DNA of 47,932 nucleotides from a virus. Shown here in pieces: positions 37,797 to 46,208 of the stretch. Numbering within the stretch: position 1 is the first letter of the stretch; each line of letters begins with the position of its first letter. The notes below the pieces were generated by a model. The model made no database searches and was not told the origin of the DNA. It worked only from the letters and a program-made list of their open reading frames with translations. A program made the translations under genes and the position numbers. The DNA lies in the IMG/VR virus record IMGVR_UViG_3300025141_013041, positions 1 to 47,932 of that record; one strand, given 5' to 3'.

Positions 37797-38858
37797 ATGG
37801 CAGAAGAAAAAGTAGATCGACCACAACCACAACCACAACCACAACCACAACCACAACCACAATTACAACAAAAATCAATGTCACATCAAGAGTTTATGAA
37901 AGATCCATATTTTGCAAAGTGGTATCCTAAGTGGATTAATAATTCTATGGAAGTTTATCCAACCATAAAAAAAGAATTTGAGACTAGAGATCATTGTATT
38001 TCTTGTTTACCAAGACCAATGAACAGACCTTGTATGATACTTGGGTCTGGTCCAAGTTTAGATAAAATGGCTCCTTATTTAAAGGATTGGAAGCATCCAA
38101 TTTTTTCATCAACGTCAACAGCTTTTGTTCCTAGAAAATGGGGAAGAACGCCTGAGTATATGTGTGCGTTTGATTCTTTATGGAGTACATATAATGAGCA
38201 CTTAATGTTAGATAAAAAAATATCTTGGGAAGGAACTACTCTTTTAACTCATCCAAATGCAGAACCAAAAATGATAGAATCTTGGAAATGGGATAAATAT
38301 TATTATAGGCGTGTATTTCCAGGTCATGAATTTTTTGAACTAACCTTTCCTTTAATGTTTCCTTGGATAAAGATTGGAGTTAGATTTTCTGGTTGTGTTG
38401 CGAATAATTCTCTTACACTAGCTGCTTTTCTTGGATTCAATCCAATAGTAATTGCTGGAGTTGATTTTGGTTGGCAGGATGACACAAAAACTAAAGGAAC
38501 TAATTGGAGACCAGTTAAAGGCGATTGGATAAAAGATCCAGATGTGCCAGTAGATACAATTAAATATACACTTGTAATTGATGACAATAATGGAACCCAT
38601 ACCCACCCACATTATTATGGTTTTAAGAGTGGACTTTTAAGTATTTATGCATCTAATCCAAATATTAATATAGTAGATTGTTCAAATGGAATAATAAATG
38701 AATTCCCAAAAGTAGAAATTGGAAAAATGATAGAGACACAAGGTTGGGGAGATTATGGAGTTAATAGAATAGAAAGCATTGAGAAAATAAATACTTTCTT
38801 TCAAAATTTAAATAATGGGAGATTCGAATGGCAGCAGGAAGAAAAAAAACAATTGTAG
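37797..38858 (+). CDS. DUF115/MptE-like (6-hydroxymethylpterin pyrophosphokinase-like) protein
   Basis: 353 residues starting right after the FtsZ-like stop. A (Pro-Gln)7 stretch at residues 9-22 is followed by a folded body. CMILGSGPSLDKMAPYL (residues 79-95) is the nucleotide-binding GSGPSLD signature of the DUF115/MAF_flag10 group. AFDSLWSTYN and GVDFGWQDDTKTKG also fit. Bacterial relatives act in flagellin or surface glycosylation (nonulosonate transfer), and it stands at the head of the sugar cluster, so a glycosyl-transfer role is likely. Many phages carry such genes next to sugar-nucleotide enzymes. Confidence 0.7.
   Translation: MAEEKVDRPQPQPQPQPQPQPQLQQKSMSHQEFMKDPYFAKWYPKWINNSMEVYPTIKKEFETRDHCISCLPRPMNRPCMILGSGPSLDKMAPYLKDWKHPIFSSTSTAFVPRKWGRTPEYMCAFDSLWSTYNEHLMLDKKISWEGTTLLTHPNAEPKMIESWKWDKYYYRRVFPGHEFFELTFPLMFPWIKIGVRFSGCVANNSLTLAAFLGFNPIVIAGVDFGWQDDTKTKGTNWRPVKGDWIKDPDVPVDTIKYTLVIDDNNGTHTHPHYYGFKSGLLSIYASNPNINIVDCSNGIINEFPKVEIGKMIETQGWGDYGVNRIESIEKINTFFQNLNNGRFEWQQEEKKQL
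37821..37862 (+). repeat. hexanucleotide repeat (CCACAA)7 coding (Pro-Gln)7
   Basis: Seven perfect CCACAA units. Slippage would lengthen or shorten the PQ linker in frame. Confidence 0.9.
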
Positions 38859-39904
38859 TTAATGAAATTGGATATAGAAATCGAGTAATTGTGGCAGGTG
38901 TAGCAAGCACAGGCATTAAGAAAAGAATGAGAGAACTTGGTCACAAAGTAATTGAATATAAGGGAAGCGAAAGAGAAAATTTTTTATTAAGAAATAGACA
39001 CTTTCAAGTGTATGAGGATTATCTTAATTTTTGTGAAGAAGTAGATGCTGACATAGCCTTTATAGAAAGTATTATTTGTCCTGAACATTTACTTGCTGAC
39101 CTTGAAGTAAAGAAAGATTTTAAGCCAAGAATTTCTTTTCTTTCTACTTTTAGAGAGCCAGCTCGTTCTTTATCAAGAGCTAATGTTTTTAAAAGATTAA
39201 TAGAGAATAAATATGTTAAAAAAGCTGGAATGATTTCTATGTTAGGTAATAAAATAGATCCTCCTTCTTATTGGAAAGAATTAAAAATAGATCCAAAAAA
39301 ATATATTTTTATGAGCGAACCACTTATTACTGAAATACACGATACTGAAGATATTCCACTAATAGAAGATATAGAAATTCCAAAAAATAAAAAAGTAGGT
39401 TTATTTTTTGGTAGAGACGAATTATCAAAAGGATTAGAAGATTTATGCAAAGCGATGGATTTAATTAATGATGATGTACACATATTAATTGTAGCTCACG
39501 GAGGTGGCTATACAGAAGAAAGGGCTTTTGAAATGGAAAAAGAAAATTCTTCTGTTGTATATAGAATCATTGGAGATGATGAAATTAAAAGCGTCTATAG
39601 TAAATGTGATTTTGTTATAATGCCTTATAGAAAATCTTATGAATATGGTGGGAGTGGAATTCTAAAAATTGCAGTAGATTTTAATTTACCTGTAATTGTT
39701 CCTAATCTATATCCTTTTAATGAGATAATAGATTTGTTTAAAATAGGATATACTTTTGAATCAGAAGACGAAAGATCTTTAGCTAATACAGTTGATCGAA
39801 TGAGTTCTTCTTTAGATGAAGTTAAGAAAAATGCTGATTTTAGTGGCTATGAAGCAATATTAAATACTTATGATGATTTAGCAGATATGGTATTGGAGGA
39901 TTGA
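38828..39904 (+). CDS. GT-B family glycosyltransferase (GT4-like)
   Basis: 358 residues. ATG 38828 lies 31 bp inside the previous gene after GGGAG. The C-terminal half has the GT4 donor-site pattern: KKVGLFFGRDELSKGLEDLCKAMDLI, then DFVIMPYRKSYEYGGSGILKIAVDFNLPVIVPN, where the usual E-x7-E motif is approximated by EYGGSGILKIA. The N-terminus has the matching Rossmann fold. It should transfer a sugar from a nucleotide donor made by neighbouring enzymes. The acceptor is unknown (host surface glycan, virion protein or DNA base). Confidence 0.7.
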   Translation: MAAGRKKTIVVNEIGYRNRVIVAGVASTGIKKRMRELGHKVIEYKGSERENFLLRNRHFQVYEDYLNFCEEVDADIAFIESIICPEHLLADLEVKKDFKPRISFLSTFREPARSLSRANVFKRLIENKYVKKAGMISMLGNKIDPPSYWKELKIDPKKYIFMSEPLITEIHDTEDIPLIEDIEIPKNKKVGLFFGRDELSKGLEDLCKAMDLINDDVHILIVAHGGGYTEERAFEMEKENSSVVYRIIGDDEIKSVYSKCDFVIMPYRKSYEYGGSGILKIAVDFNLPVIVPNLYPFNEIIDLFKIGYTFESEDERSLANTVDRMSSSLDEVKKNADFSGYEAILNTYDDLADMVLED

Positions 39905-40851
39905 TGAGAGTTTTAGTAACTGGAGCGAATGGCTTTATAGGACATTTTTTAGCTAGAGAATTAAAGAAAAGAAATTTTTGGGTTAGATCAACTAGCCTTT
40001 CTGCTGAAAAATATGTTTCAGAAAATGATGATTTCGTAAAAGGAAATCTACTTGACGTAGAACTTTGTAATAGGATAACTAAAGATATTGATTATGTGTT
40101 TCATATGGCTGCTAACATAGGTGGAATAAAATTTATTTCTGAAAATGAATCTATGATAATGCATAATAATGCTATTATAGATATGAACATGATAGAAGCA
40201 TCTGTAATTAATGGAGTAAAAAGATTCTTTTATCCATCTTCTGCTTGTATATATCCTTTTCATGTAACTGATTCTTTTGATCCAAAACCAATAAAGGAAG
40301 AGATGGCTTACCCAGCAATGCCAGAAGTTGGTTATGGGTGGGAAAAGATTTATATGGAGCAAGCACTTTTTAAATATTTAAAAGAAGATAAAATGGATAT
40401 TAAGATTGCAAGATTCTTTAGTACTTTTGGACCTGAAATGGAATTTGAGGGTGATAATGTTAAGTCTTTAGTTGCTCTTTGTAGAAAGGTAGCAGAGGCT
40501 CCAAACAATAGTGAAATTGAAATTTGGGGTCCTGGTAATCAAGTTAGGGCTTTTTGTTATGTAGAAGATGTTGTTGATGGAATCATCAAGATGATGAAGT
40601 CAGAACTTCACGGCCCATTTAATATTGGAAATAAAAAACCTATTTCCATAAATAATTTGGCTAAAATGATTATAAGAATTTCTGGTAAAAATATTTTAAT
40701 AAAAAATATTAATGGTACAGTTGGAGTGAAAGGAAGAAACTGTGATACAACTAGAGCAGAAACATTACTTGGGTGGAAGATGAAAACTTCTTTAGAAGAA
40801 GGAGTTGAAAAAACTTATAGGTGGGTGGAAGAACAGATAAATGGCAAATAA
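39904..40851 (+). CDS. GDP-mannose 3,5-epimerase-like SDR enzyme
   Basis: 315 residues. TGANGFIG is the NAD-binding loop; Y144-x3-K148 (YGWEK) the catalytic pair; Cys115 in PSSACIYP matches the epimerisation cysteine of plant-type GME. Further agreement: NIGGIKFISEN (GME MGGMGFIQSN), RRxF-type ending GVKGRNCDTTRAETLLGWK (GME GVRGRNSDNTLIKEKLGW). It would invert C3/C5 of a GDP-hexose or GDP-heptose keto intermediate. I start at ATG 39904, overlapping the previous stop, after GGAGG. Confidence 0.7.
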   Translation: MRVLVTGANGFIGHFLARELKKRNFWVRSTSLSAEKYVSENDDFVKGNLLDVELCNRITKDIDYVFHMAANIGGIKFISENESMIMHNNAIIDMNMIEASVINGVKRFFYPSSACIYPFHVTDSFDPKPIKEEMAYPAMPEVGYGWEKIYMEQALFKYLKEDKMDIKIARFFSTFGPEMEFEGDNVKSLVALCRKVAEAPNNSEIEIWGPGNQVRAFCYVEDVVDGIIKMMKSELHGPFNIGNKKPISINNLAKMIIRISGKNILIKNINGTVGVKGRNCDTTRAETLLGWKMKTSLEEGVEKTYRWVEEQINGK

Positions 40852-41950
40852 GAAAATAGCAATTCTTGGTAGTGAAGGTTTTATAGGAAAAAATTTAGTT
40901 AATTATTATACTAATAATAAGTTAGTTTCAATTGGAGAGAAATTCACTGACAAAAAAGAATATTTCATTTCCTGTTATGATAAAAAAATAGAGGAAAACT
41001 CTTCAATAATTTCATATGAAGAAATAAATAAAGAAAGAGATTTTAGTGTTACGTCTCCATCTTCGTTTCCAGAAAAAATGGGAGTAAAATCTTCTTGTGA
41101 TTTAACTGTTACAGAAGATATTGAAAAAGTAATTAAAGAGTATCCTACCATTATTATTAACGCAGCAGCTTCTACATCTGGTGCAAATGATATAGTTAAT
41201 CGTCCGTATATTCACGTAACAGATAATGCTGTAATGAATGTTAAAATTCTTCAAGAATTATATGAATTCAATACTCAAGTTAAGCGAATGATAGCTCCGG
41301 ATCAAGCTCCAATTAAACATTATATATTCTTTAGTTGTACTGTAATGTATCCACAAACTTTAGATAGAGCTATAACCGAAGACGATTTTACTGGTGAGAT
41401 AGCAGATCAATATTTTGGTGTTGGATGGACAAAAGTTTACATAGAAAAAATGATGGAATTTTATTCAAGACTTATGCCACAAACTAAGTTTACTGTAATA
41501 AGGCATTCAAATATTTATGGACCTAATGATAAATTTGACCTTGAGCGTTCTCATGTTATGGGTGCTACAATTAATAAAGTTCTTACTACTCCAAATGGTG
41601 GAGAAGTAGAAGTTTGGGGAGATGGAAAAACTAAAAGAGATTTGTTATATGTAGATGATTTAATTGATTTAGTTAATAGAGTAATAGAGAATCAAAAATC
41701 TAATTTTGAAGTATATAATGTTGGAAGTGGAAATTATGTAACGACGGCTGAATTAGCACAAACAGTAATTGATGCTTCAAGAAGAAGTTTAAAAATAAAA
41801 TTTAATGAAGATAAGCCAAGCTTTAAAGGTGGCTTATGGCTTGATTATTCTAAAGCAACAAAAGAATTAGGTTGGAAACCACGAACTCCTTTGAAAGAAG
41901 GCGTTGAACAAACTATTGACTGGTTGCTTAATAGAATGGTAGAATGGTAG
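40841..41950 (+). CDS. GDP-L-fucose synthase-like SDR enzyme, catalytic Tyr replaced
   Basis: 369 residues. LGSEGFIGKNL is the Rossmann loop; FFSCTVMYPQ...ITEDDF, FDLERSHVMGATINKVL and VEVWGDGKTKRDLLYVDDLIDLV match the GDP-fucose synthase branch (epimerase/reductase acting on GDP-4-keto-6-deoxy sugars). At the YxxxK position it reads VGWTK (the neighbouring gene has YGWEK), so the catalytic Tyr appears to be Val. Either another residue substitutes or the activity is altered. Residues 45-80 are an insertion. The C-terminus ends inside an 8-bp repeat array. Confidence 0.65.
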   Translation: MANKKIAILGSEGFIGKNLVNYYTNNKLVSIGEKFTDKKEYFISCYDKKIEENSSIISYEEINKERDFSVTSPSSFPEKMGVKSSCDLTVTEDIEKVIKEYPTIIINAAASTSGANDIVNRPYIHVTDNAVMNVKILQELYEFNTQVKRMIAPDQAPIKHYIFFSCTVMYPQTLDRAITEDDFTGEIADQYFGVGWTKVYIEKMMEFYSRLMPQTKFTVIRHSNIYGPNDKFDLERSHVMGATINKVLTTPNGGEVEVWGDGKTKRDLLYVDDLIDLVNRVIENQKSNFEVYNVGSGNYVTTAELAQTVIDASRRSLKIKFNEDKPSFKGGLWLDYSKATKELGWKPRTPLKEGVEQTIDWLLNRMVEW

Positions 41951-41993
41951 AATGGTAGAATGGTAGAATGGTAGAATGGTAGAATGGTAGAAT
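41932..41993 (+). repeat. octanucleotide array (TAGAATGG)7 across a gene end
   Basis: Seven perfect TAGAATGG units (41932-41987) and a partial eighth. The stop codon of the preceding gene (41948-41950) is within the array. Because 8 is not a multiple of 3, each copy gained or lost shifts frame, yet every frame meets TAG within eight codons. Confidence 0.95.
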
Positions 41994-42011
41994 AAGAGGA
42001 GGAACAATATT

Positions 42012-43007
42012 TTGATAATTTCAAGAACACCGTTTAGACTTTCTTTTTTTGGCGGAGGTACAGATTTACCAAGCTGGTATAAAGAAAACGAAGGAGTTGT
42101 AGTTTCTACAACTATAGATAAATATTGTTATATAAATGCTAGAGTTTTACCATCTTTTTTTGATCATAAGCATAGAATTATTTACTCTCAACAAGAAAGA
42201 GTAAATAATTCTAATGAAATACAACATCCTGCCGTAAAACAATTATTTAAATTTTTTGAAATAGATTCACTTAAACATGGAATTGAAATACAACATGCGG
42301 GAGATTTACCAGCACGTTCTGGACTTGGCTCAAGCTCTTCTTTTATAGTTGGACTCTTACACGCCATTTATGGACTTAAGGGAAAGATGGTTTCCAGGGA
42401 ACAACTTTATAAAGATGCTATTTATATAGAACAAGAAATGTTAAAAGAAAGTGCTGGTTCTCAAGATCAAGTTGCTGCTGCTGTTGGTGGTATTAATGTA
42501 ATTAGATTTTTTGGAGATAAGATTGATGTTACTCCAATGTTTTTGACAGAAAAAATAAGGAATGATTTTTCAGATAGATTTATGCTTTTTTTTACTGGAT
42601 TCACTAGGTTTGCTCAAGAAGTAGAAGAAGATAAAATAAAATCTATGGAGAAGAAACAAAAAGATTATACTGAGTTAAAAAATTTAGCTGAAGAAGGAAT
42701 TCTTTCTATTGTAAAAGAAGATTTCAATCAAATAGGAATGCTTTTACATGAATCTTGGAAAATTAAGAAAAGCTTGTCAGAAAAAGTTTCAAATGATAAA
42801 ATAAATGAAATCTATAAAAAAGCTAGAGGAGCTGGTGCGTTAGGTGGAAAGCTAACGGGAGCTGGTGGTGGTGGATTTATGTTACTTTTTGTTAATCCTT
42901 GGGAAAGGAAATACGTAAAGGCTGCAATGAACGGATTCCTTGAAGTTCCCTTTAAATTTGAGAATGATGGAAGTAAAATAATTTACTACAATGGAGATAT
43001 AATATGA
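42012..43007 (+). CDS. GHMP kinase, D-glycero-D-manno-heptose 7-phosphate kinase-like (HddA)
   Basis: 331 residues. It begins ISRTPFRLSFFGGGTDLPSWY, the HddA/FKP-type opening. The ATP loop is DLPARSGLGSSSSF (residues 98-111), and the GHMP motif 3 is KLTGAGGGGFMLLFV near the C-terminus. HddA phosphorylates heptose 7-phosphate at C1, the step before HddC activation with GTP. The start is TTG with AGGAGG nine bases upstream. It is separated from the previous gene by the octamer array. The HddC-like gene two positions downstream supports the heptose assignment over a fucokinase. Confidence 0.75.
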   Translation: MIISRTPFRLSFFGGGTDLPSWYKENEGVVVSTTIDKYCYINARVLPSFFDHKHRIIYSQQERVNNSNEIQHPAVKQLFKFFEIDSLKHGIEIQHAGDLPARSGLGSSSSFIVGLLHAIYGLKGKMVSREQLYKDAIYIEQEMLKESAGSQDQVAAAVGGINVIRFFGDKIDVTPMFLTEKIRNDFSDRFMLFFTGFTRFAQEVEEDKIKSMEKKQKDYTELKNLAEEGILSIVKEDFNQIGMLLHESWKIKKSLSEKVSNDKINEIYKKARGAGALGGKLTGAGGGGFMLLFVNPWERKYVKAAMNGFLEVPFKFENDGSKIIYYNGDII

Positions 43008-44224
43008 CAGAAATGAAAGTACCGTTCGGAGCTTTAACCATTACGGATATGGCTAAAGCTTATGTAGAAAAGGCAATACACGATGATCGATTATCACAAG
43101 GAAAATTTGTAAGGGCGTTAGAGAAAAAATTCGCAGAATTTATTGGAACTAAATATGCCGTAGCAGTTAATAGTGGAACAGTAGCTATATCAATAGCTCT
43201 ATCTACTTTATATGAGATAACTAAAGCAAAAAGAAATTCTAAGATTATAGTTCCTGCTTTAACTTTTATAGCTTCCTCAAATGCGATTCTTCAAGCTGGC
43301 TTTATTCCTAAGTTTGTAGATATAGATTTGGAAACTCTTAATATAAATGTAAGTAAAGTTGAAGAGTCTATAGACAAAGAGACATCAGGAATATTACCAG
43401 TTCATTTAATGGGAAAGCCAGTTGATATTAATGAATTACTTGATTTACATCCTAGTATTCCAGATCTTAAGATCGCTGTTATAGAAGATGCTGCTGAAGC
43501 TCACGGAGCAAAAATTAATGGATCTAAAGTAGGAACACTTGGATTAGCTGGTTGTTTTAGTCTTTATATAGCGCATATTGTTTCTTCTATAGAAGGTGGT
43601 ATGATTACTACAAATGATAAAACAGTAGCTGACTTGGCTAAATCTCTTAGGAATCACGGAAGACTTTGTGATTGCAAAGTATGTACTATTCAACACGCTC
43701 CAGATTCTTGTCCCTTAAGAACTGATAGTGATCCAAAAGTAGATCCACGATTTATATTCCCAAGAATAGGATATTCTGCTAAGATGAATGAACTCGAAGC
43801 AGCTATAGGACTTGGAACTATGGAGAAGGCTGATGAAATTCTAGAACAAAGAAGGGAAAATTATTACTATTATTCTATGGAGTTTAGTAGATTTAGTGAT
43901 GATTTTATCACTTACGAAGAAGGCGAAAATGAGCAGATTGGCCCTCACGCTTTTCCAATTATATTAAGACCTGAGACTAAGTTTGAAAGAAATGATTTTG
44001 CTTATTATCTTCAAAAGAATGGAATAGACAGTAGAACTCTTTTCTGTTCAATTCCAACTCAAAGTGCTGGTTATGAATGGATGGGACATAAGAAAGGAAG
44101 TTTTCCTGTAGCGGAATATGTTGGAGATAACGGACTGCACATAGGAATCCATCAAGGAATATTTGAAGCAGAAAGAAAATATGTAATTGAGGTAGTCGAA
44201 AGATTTTTTAAAGAAGAAGTATGA
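43004..44224 (+). CDS. DegT/DnrJ/EryC1 fold enzyme with His in place of the PLP lysine
   Basis: 406 residues. EDAAEAHGA (161-169) binds the PLP ring. In the segment CFSLYIAHIVSSIEGGM (184-200) the residue that is normally Lys is His191. Known His-type members, ColD and RfbH/E1, are PMP-dependent 3-dehydratases rather than transaminases. The Cys-rich insertion GRLCDCKVCTIQHAPDSCPLR after position 217 is also unusual and recalls the GRDCxC...C region of RfbH, which holds an iron-sulfur cluster in that enzyme. A nucleotide-sugar C3 dehydratase is thus a serious alternative to an aminotransferase. The start overlaps the previous stop. Confidence 0.75.
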   Translation: MTEMKVPFGALTITDMAKAYVEKAIHDDRLSQGKFVRALEKKFAEFIGTKYAVAVNSGTVAISIALSTLYEITKAKRNSKIIVPALTFIASSNAILQAGFIPKFVDIDLETLNINVSKVEESIDKETSGILPVHLMGKPVDINELLDLHPSIPDLKIAVIEDAAEAHGAKINGSKVGTLGLAGCFSLYIAHIVSSIEGGMITTNDKTVADLAKSLRNHGRLCDCKVCTIQHAPDSCPLRTDSDPKVDPRFIFPRIGYSAKMNELEAAIGLGTMEKADEILEQRRENYYYYSMEFSRFSDDFITYEEGENEQIGPHAFPIILRPETKFERNDFAYYLQKNGIDSRTLFCSIPTQSAGYEWMGHKKGSFPVAEYVGDNGLHIGIHQGIFEAERKYVIEVVERFFKEEV

Positions 44225-44898
44225 ACGTCATAATTTTAGCTGGTGGGTTAGGTAAAAGACTTCATCCAATAACAAAAGATGAATACCCAAAATGTATGGT
44301 TATTGTTAATGGAAAGCCATTCATAGAACATCTTATAGATCATATATCACAATTTAAAATTTCTAATATAATTTTATCAATTGGCCATAAAGCAGAAATT
44401 ATAATAGAACATTTTAAAGATAATAAGAAAATTCTTTATAGCGAAGAATCAGAACCACTTGGAACTAGTGGTGCTATAAGATTTGCTTTAAAATGGTTTT
44501 CTTCTTTAGGTGAAACTTTTGTTGTAATAAATGGTGATACAATAGTAGATATCAATTTAGATAAAATGATGGATGCTCATGAACAGTATAAATGTCCTAT
44601 TACAATGGCTGTTAAGTTTGTAGGAGATGTTTCAAGGTTTGGTTCTGTAATATTTGACAGAAATACTTTAATAAGAGAATATATAGAGAAATCAGAAGCT
44701 ATGCCAGGATATATAAACGCTGGCTTATATATTTTACAGAAAAAAATATGGGAAATATTACCAAAGAAAGGTTCGTTTGAAAAAGATTTTTTACAAAAAT
44801 CTATTGTAGAAGTTAGTGCTTATGATAAGTGTTATGATTTTATAGATATTGGAATACCAGAAGACTATAAAAAATTTGTTGAAAGGATGGGTGGATGA
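44221..44898 (+). CDS. sugar-1-phosphate nucleotidyltransferase, HddC-like
   Basis: 225 residues. NVIILAGGLGKRLHPITKDEYPKCMVIVNGKPFIEHLI is the nucleotidyltransferase signature; VINGDTIVD carries the metal-binding Asp; the short length without a C-terminal domain is typical of HddC/RmlA-like single-domain forms. It would form GDP-heptose (or another NDP-sugar) from the product of the HddA-like kinase. The start overlaps the previous stop. Confidence 0.75.
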   Translation: MNVIILAGGLGKRLHPITKDEYPKCMVIVNGKPFIEHLIDHISQFKISNIILSIGHKAEIIIEHFKDNKKILYSEESEPLGTSGAIRFALKWFSSLGETFVVINGDTIVDINLDKMMDAHEQYKCPITMAVKFVGDVSRFGSVIFDRNTLIREYIEKSEAMPGYINAGLYILQKKIWEILPKKGSFEKDFLQKSIVEVSAYDKCYDFIDIGIPEDYKKFVERMGG

Positions 44899-45243
44899 AA
44901 GATTTTTTAATAATTAAACCAAGCGAAGACGCTTTTGCAGATAAAGAAAAAAACAGTAATGGAGAGTATAAATTTAGGAGTTGAATTAGATATGCATTCA
45001 ACAACTTTTCCAATAGCAACTCCACTTCCAGGAACAGAATTAAGGGAAATGGCTTTACGTGGAGAATATGGAATGAGAATTTTATCTGATGATTGGTCTA
45101 GATATAGTAAGCAAGAATCCACTACTCTTGAAAGTGATGATCTATCATTAGCAGATAGGCAAAGACTTCAAGCATTAGCTTATGAAATGATTCTAAAAAA
45201 GAATTTACAAGAATATAGAGAAACTAGATTTAAGAAGGTTTAA
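44895..45243 (+). pseudogene. collapsed B12-binding radical SAM enzyme (N- and C-terminal remnants)
   Basis: ATG 44895 (coupled to the HddC-like stop) gives MKDFLIIKPSEDAFADK..., a typical start of cobalamin-binding radical SAM proteins, but the frame ends at 44984. In another frame from about 44950 to 45243 comes the typical end of such enzymes: ESINLGVELDMHSTTFPIATPLPGTELREMA...DDWSRYSKQE. The whole CxxxCxxC core is missing. An internal deletion that fused the ends out of frame explains this best. An independent ~95-residue product from a TTG at 44935 is possible but would be non-catalytic. Confidence 0.6.
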
Positions 45244-46208
45244 TGTTAAGCGGAAGATTGACAAGAAAATTGTACGCAGAGATGTACAAAATAAGATGGT
45301 TTGAAGAATTAGTCGCTGAACTATATCCTTCAGATGTAATACAAAGTCCAATACATTTATCAATAGGACAAGAAGCTGTTGCAGTTGCTGTTTGTCATAA
45401 TCTCGAAAAAAAAGATGCAGTGTTTTCTTCATGTAGAGGACACGCAGCTTATATTGCAAAAGGTGGAAGTCTTAATGAATTAATAGCAGAACTTTACGGT
45501 AAGGAAACTGGTTGTTGTGGCGGTCGTGGTGGCTCGATGCATTTAATAGAACTGTCTGTTAATTTTATGGGATCTTCCGCTATAGTAGCATCTACAGTAC
45601 CAGTTGCAGTTGGTTTTGCCCAGGCTAATAAATTGCTCAAAAAAAATACTGTAACAGTAGTCTTTTTAGGTGATGGTGCAATGGATGAAGGCTCTGTTTG
45701 GGAGAGTATTAATTTTGCAGCACTTCGTAAGCTACCTATAATATTTGTTTTAGAGAATAATTTTTATGCAATACATTCTCATGTTAATAAGAGAAATCCA
45801 ACTGGTCCGCATTTTGCAGAAAGAGTAAAACCCTTTGGAATTAATTACGAATTTTTTGATGTAGATATTTTAGATAATCATTCTAGGGTTAATGTTTATG
45901 TAAAAAAATGTAGAGAATTAAATATGCCATTCTTTTTAGAATTTGTAACATATAGATATAAGGAACACGTAGGTCCAAATGACGATATCCATCTTGGATA
46001 TAGAACTCAAAGTGAAATGGATTGGTGGAAGAAAATGGATCAAATAGAAGTTTTGAAAAAGAAATTAACGGTAGAAGAATTGATAGAAATAGAAGAAGAT
46101 GCTAAGGTAGAAAAAGCCCGGGTGATGAAATTTGCAGAAAACACAGGTTTTCCAGCTAAGGAAGAATTATATAAATATCTTTATAATAGGTGTTTTCCCG
46201 ATGAGTAA
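45243..46208 (+). CDS. thiamine-dependent dehydrogenase E1 alpha-like subunit
   Basis: 321 residues. It has the TPP/Mg motif GDGAMDEGSVWESINFAALRKLPIIFVLENN (about residues 142-172), preceded by HLSIGQEAVAVAV and GRGGSMHL. These are hallmarks of pyruvate/branched-chain/acetoin dehydrogenase alpha subunits. With the next gene it should form an alpha2beta2 ThDP enzyme. No E2/E3 gene is present, and the location within a sugar cluster argues for a polysaccharide-related C-C bond reaction, not central metabolism. The ATG overlaps the radical SAM remnant's stop. Confidence 0.8.
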   Translation: MLSGRLTRKLYAEMYKIRWFEELVAELYPSDVIQSPIHLSIGQEAVAVAVCHNLEKKDAVFSSCRGHAAYIAKGGSLNELIAELYGKETGCCGGRGGSMHLIELSVNFMGSSAIVASTVPVAVGFAQANKLLKKNTVTVVFLGDGAMDEGSVWESINFAALRKLPIIFVLENNFYAIHSHVNKRNPTGPHFAERVKPFGINYEFFDVDILDNHSRVNVYVKKCRELNMPFFLEFVTYRYKEHVGPNDDIHLGYRTQSEMDWWKKMDQIEVLKKKLTVEELIEIEEDAKVEKARVMKFAENTGFPAKEELYKYLYNRCFPDE

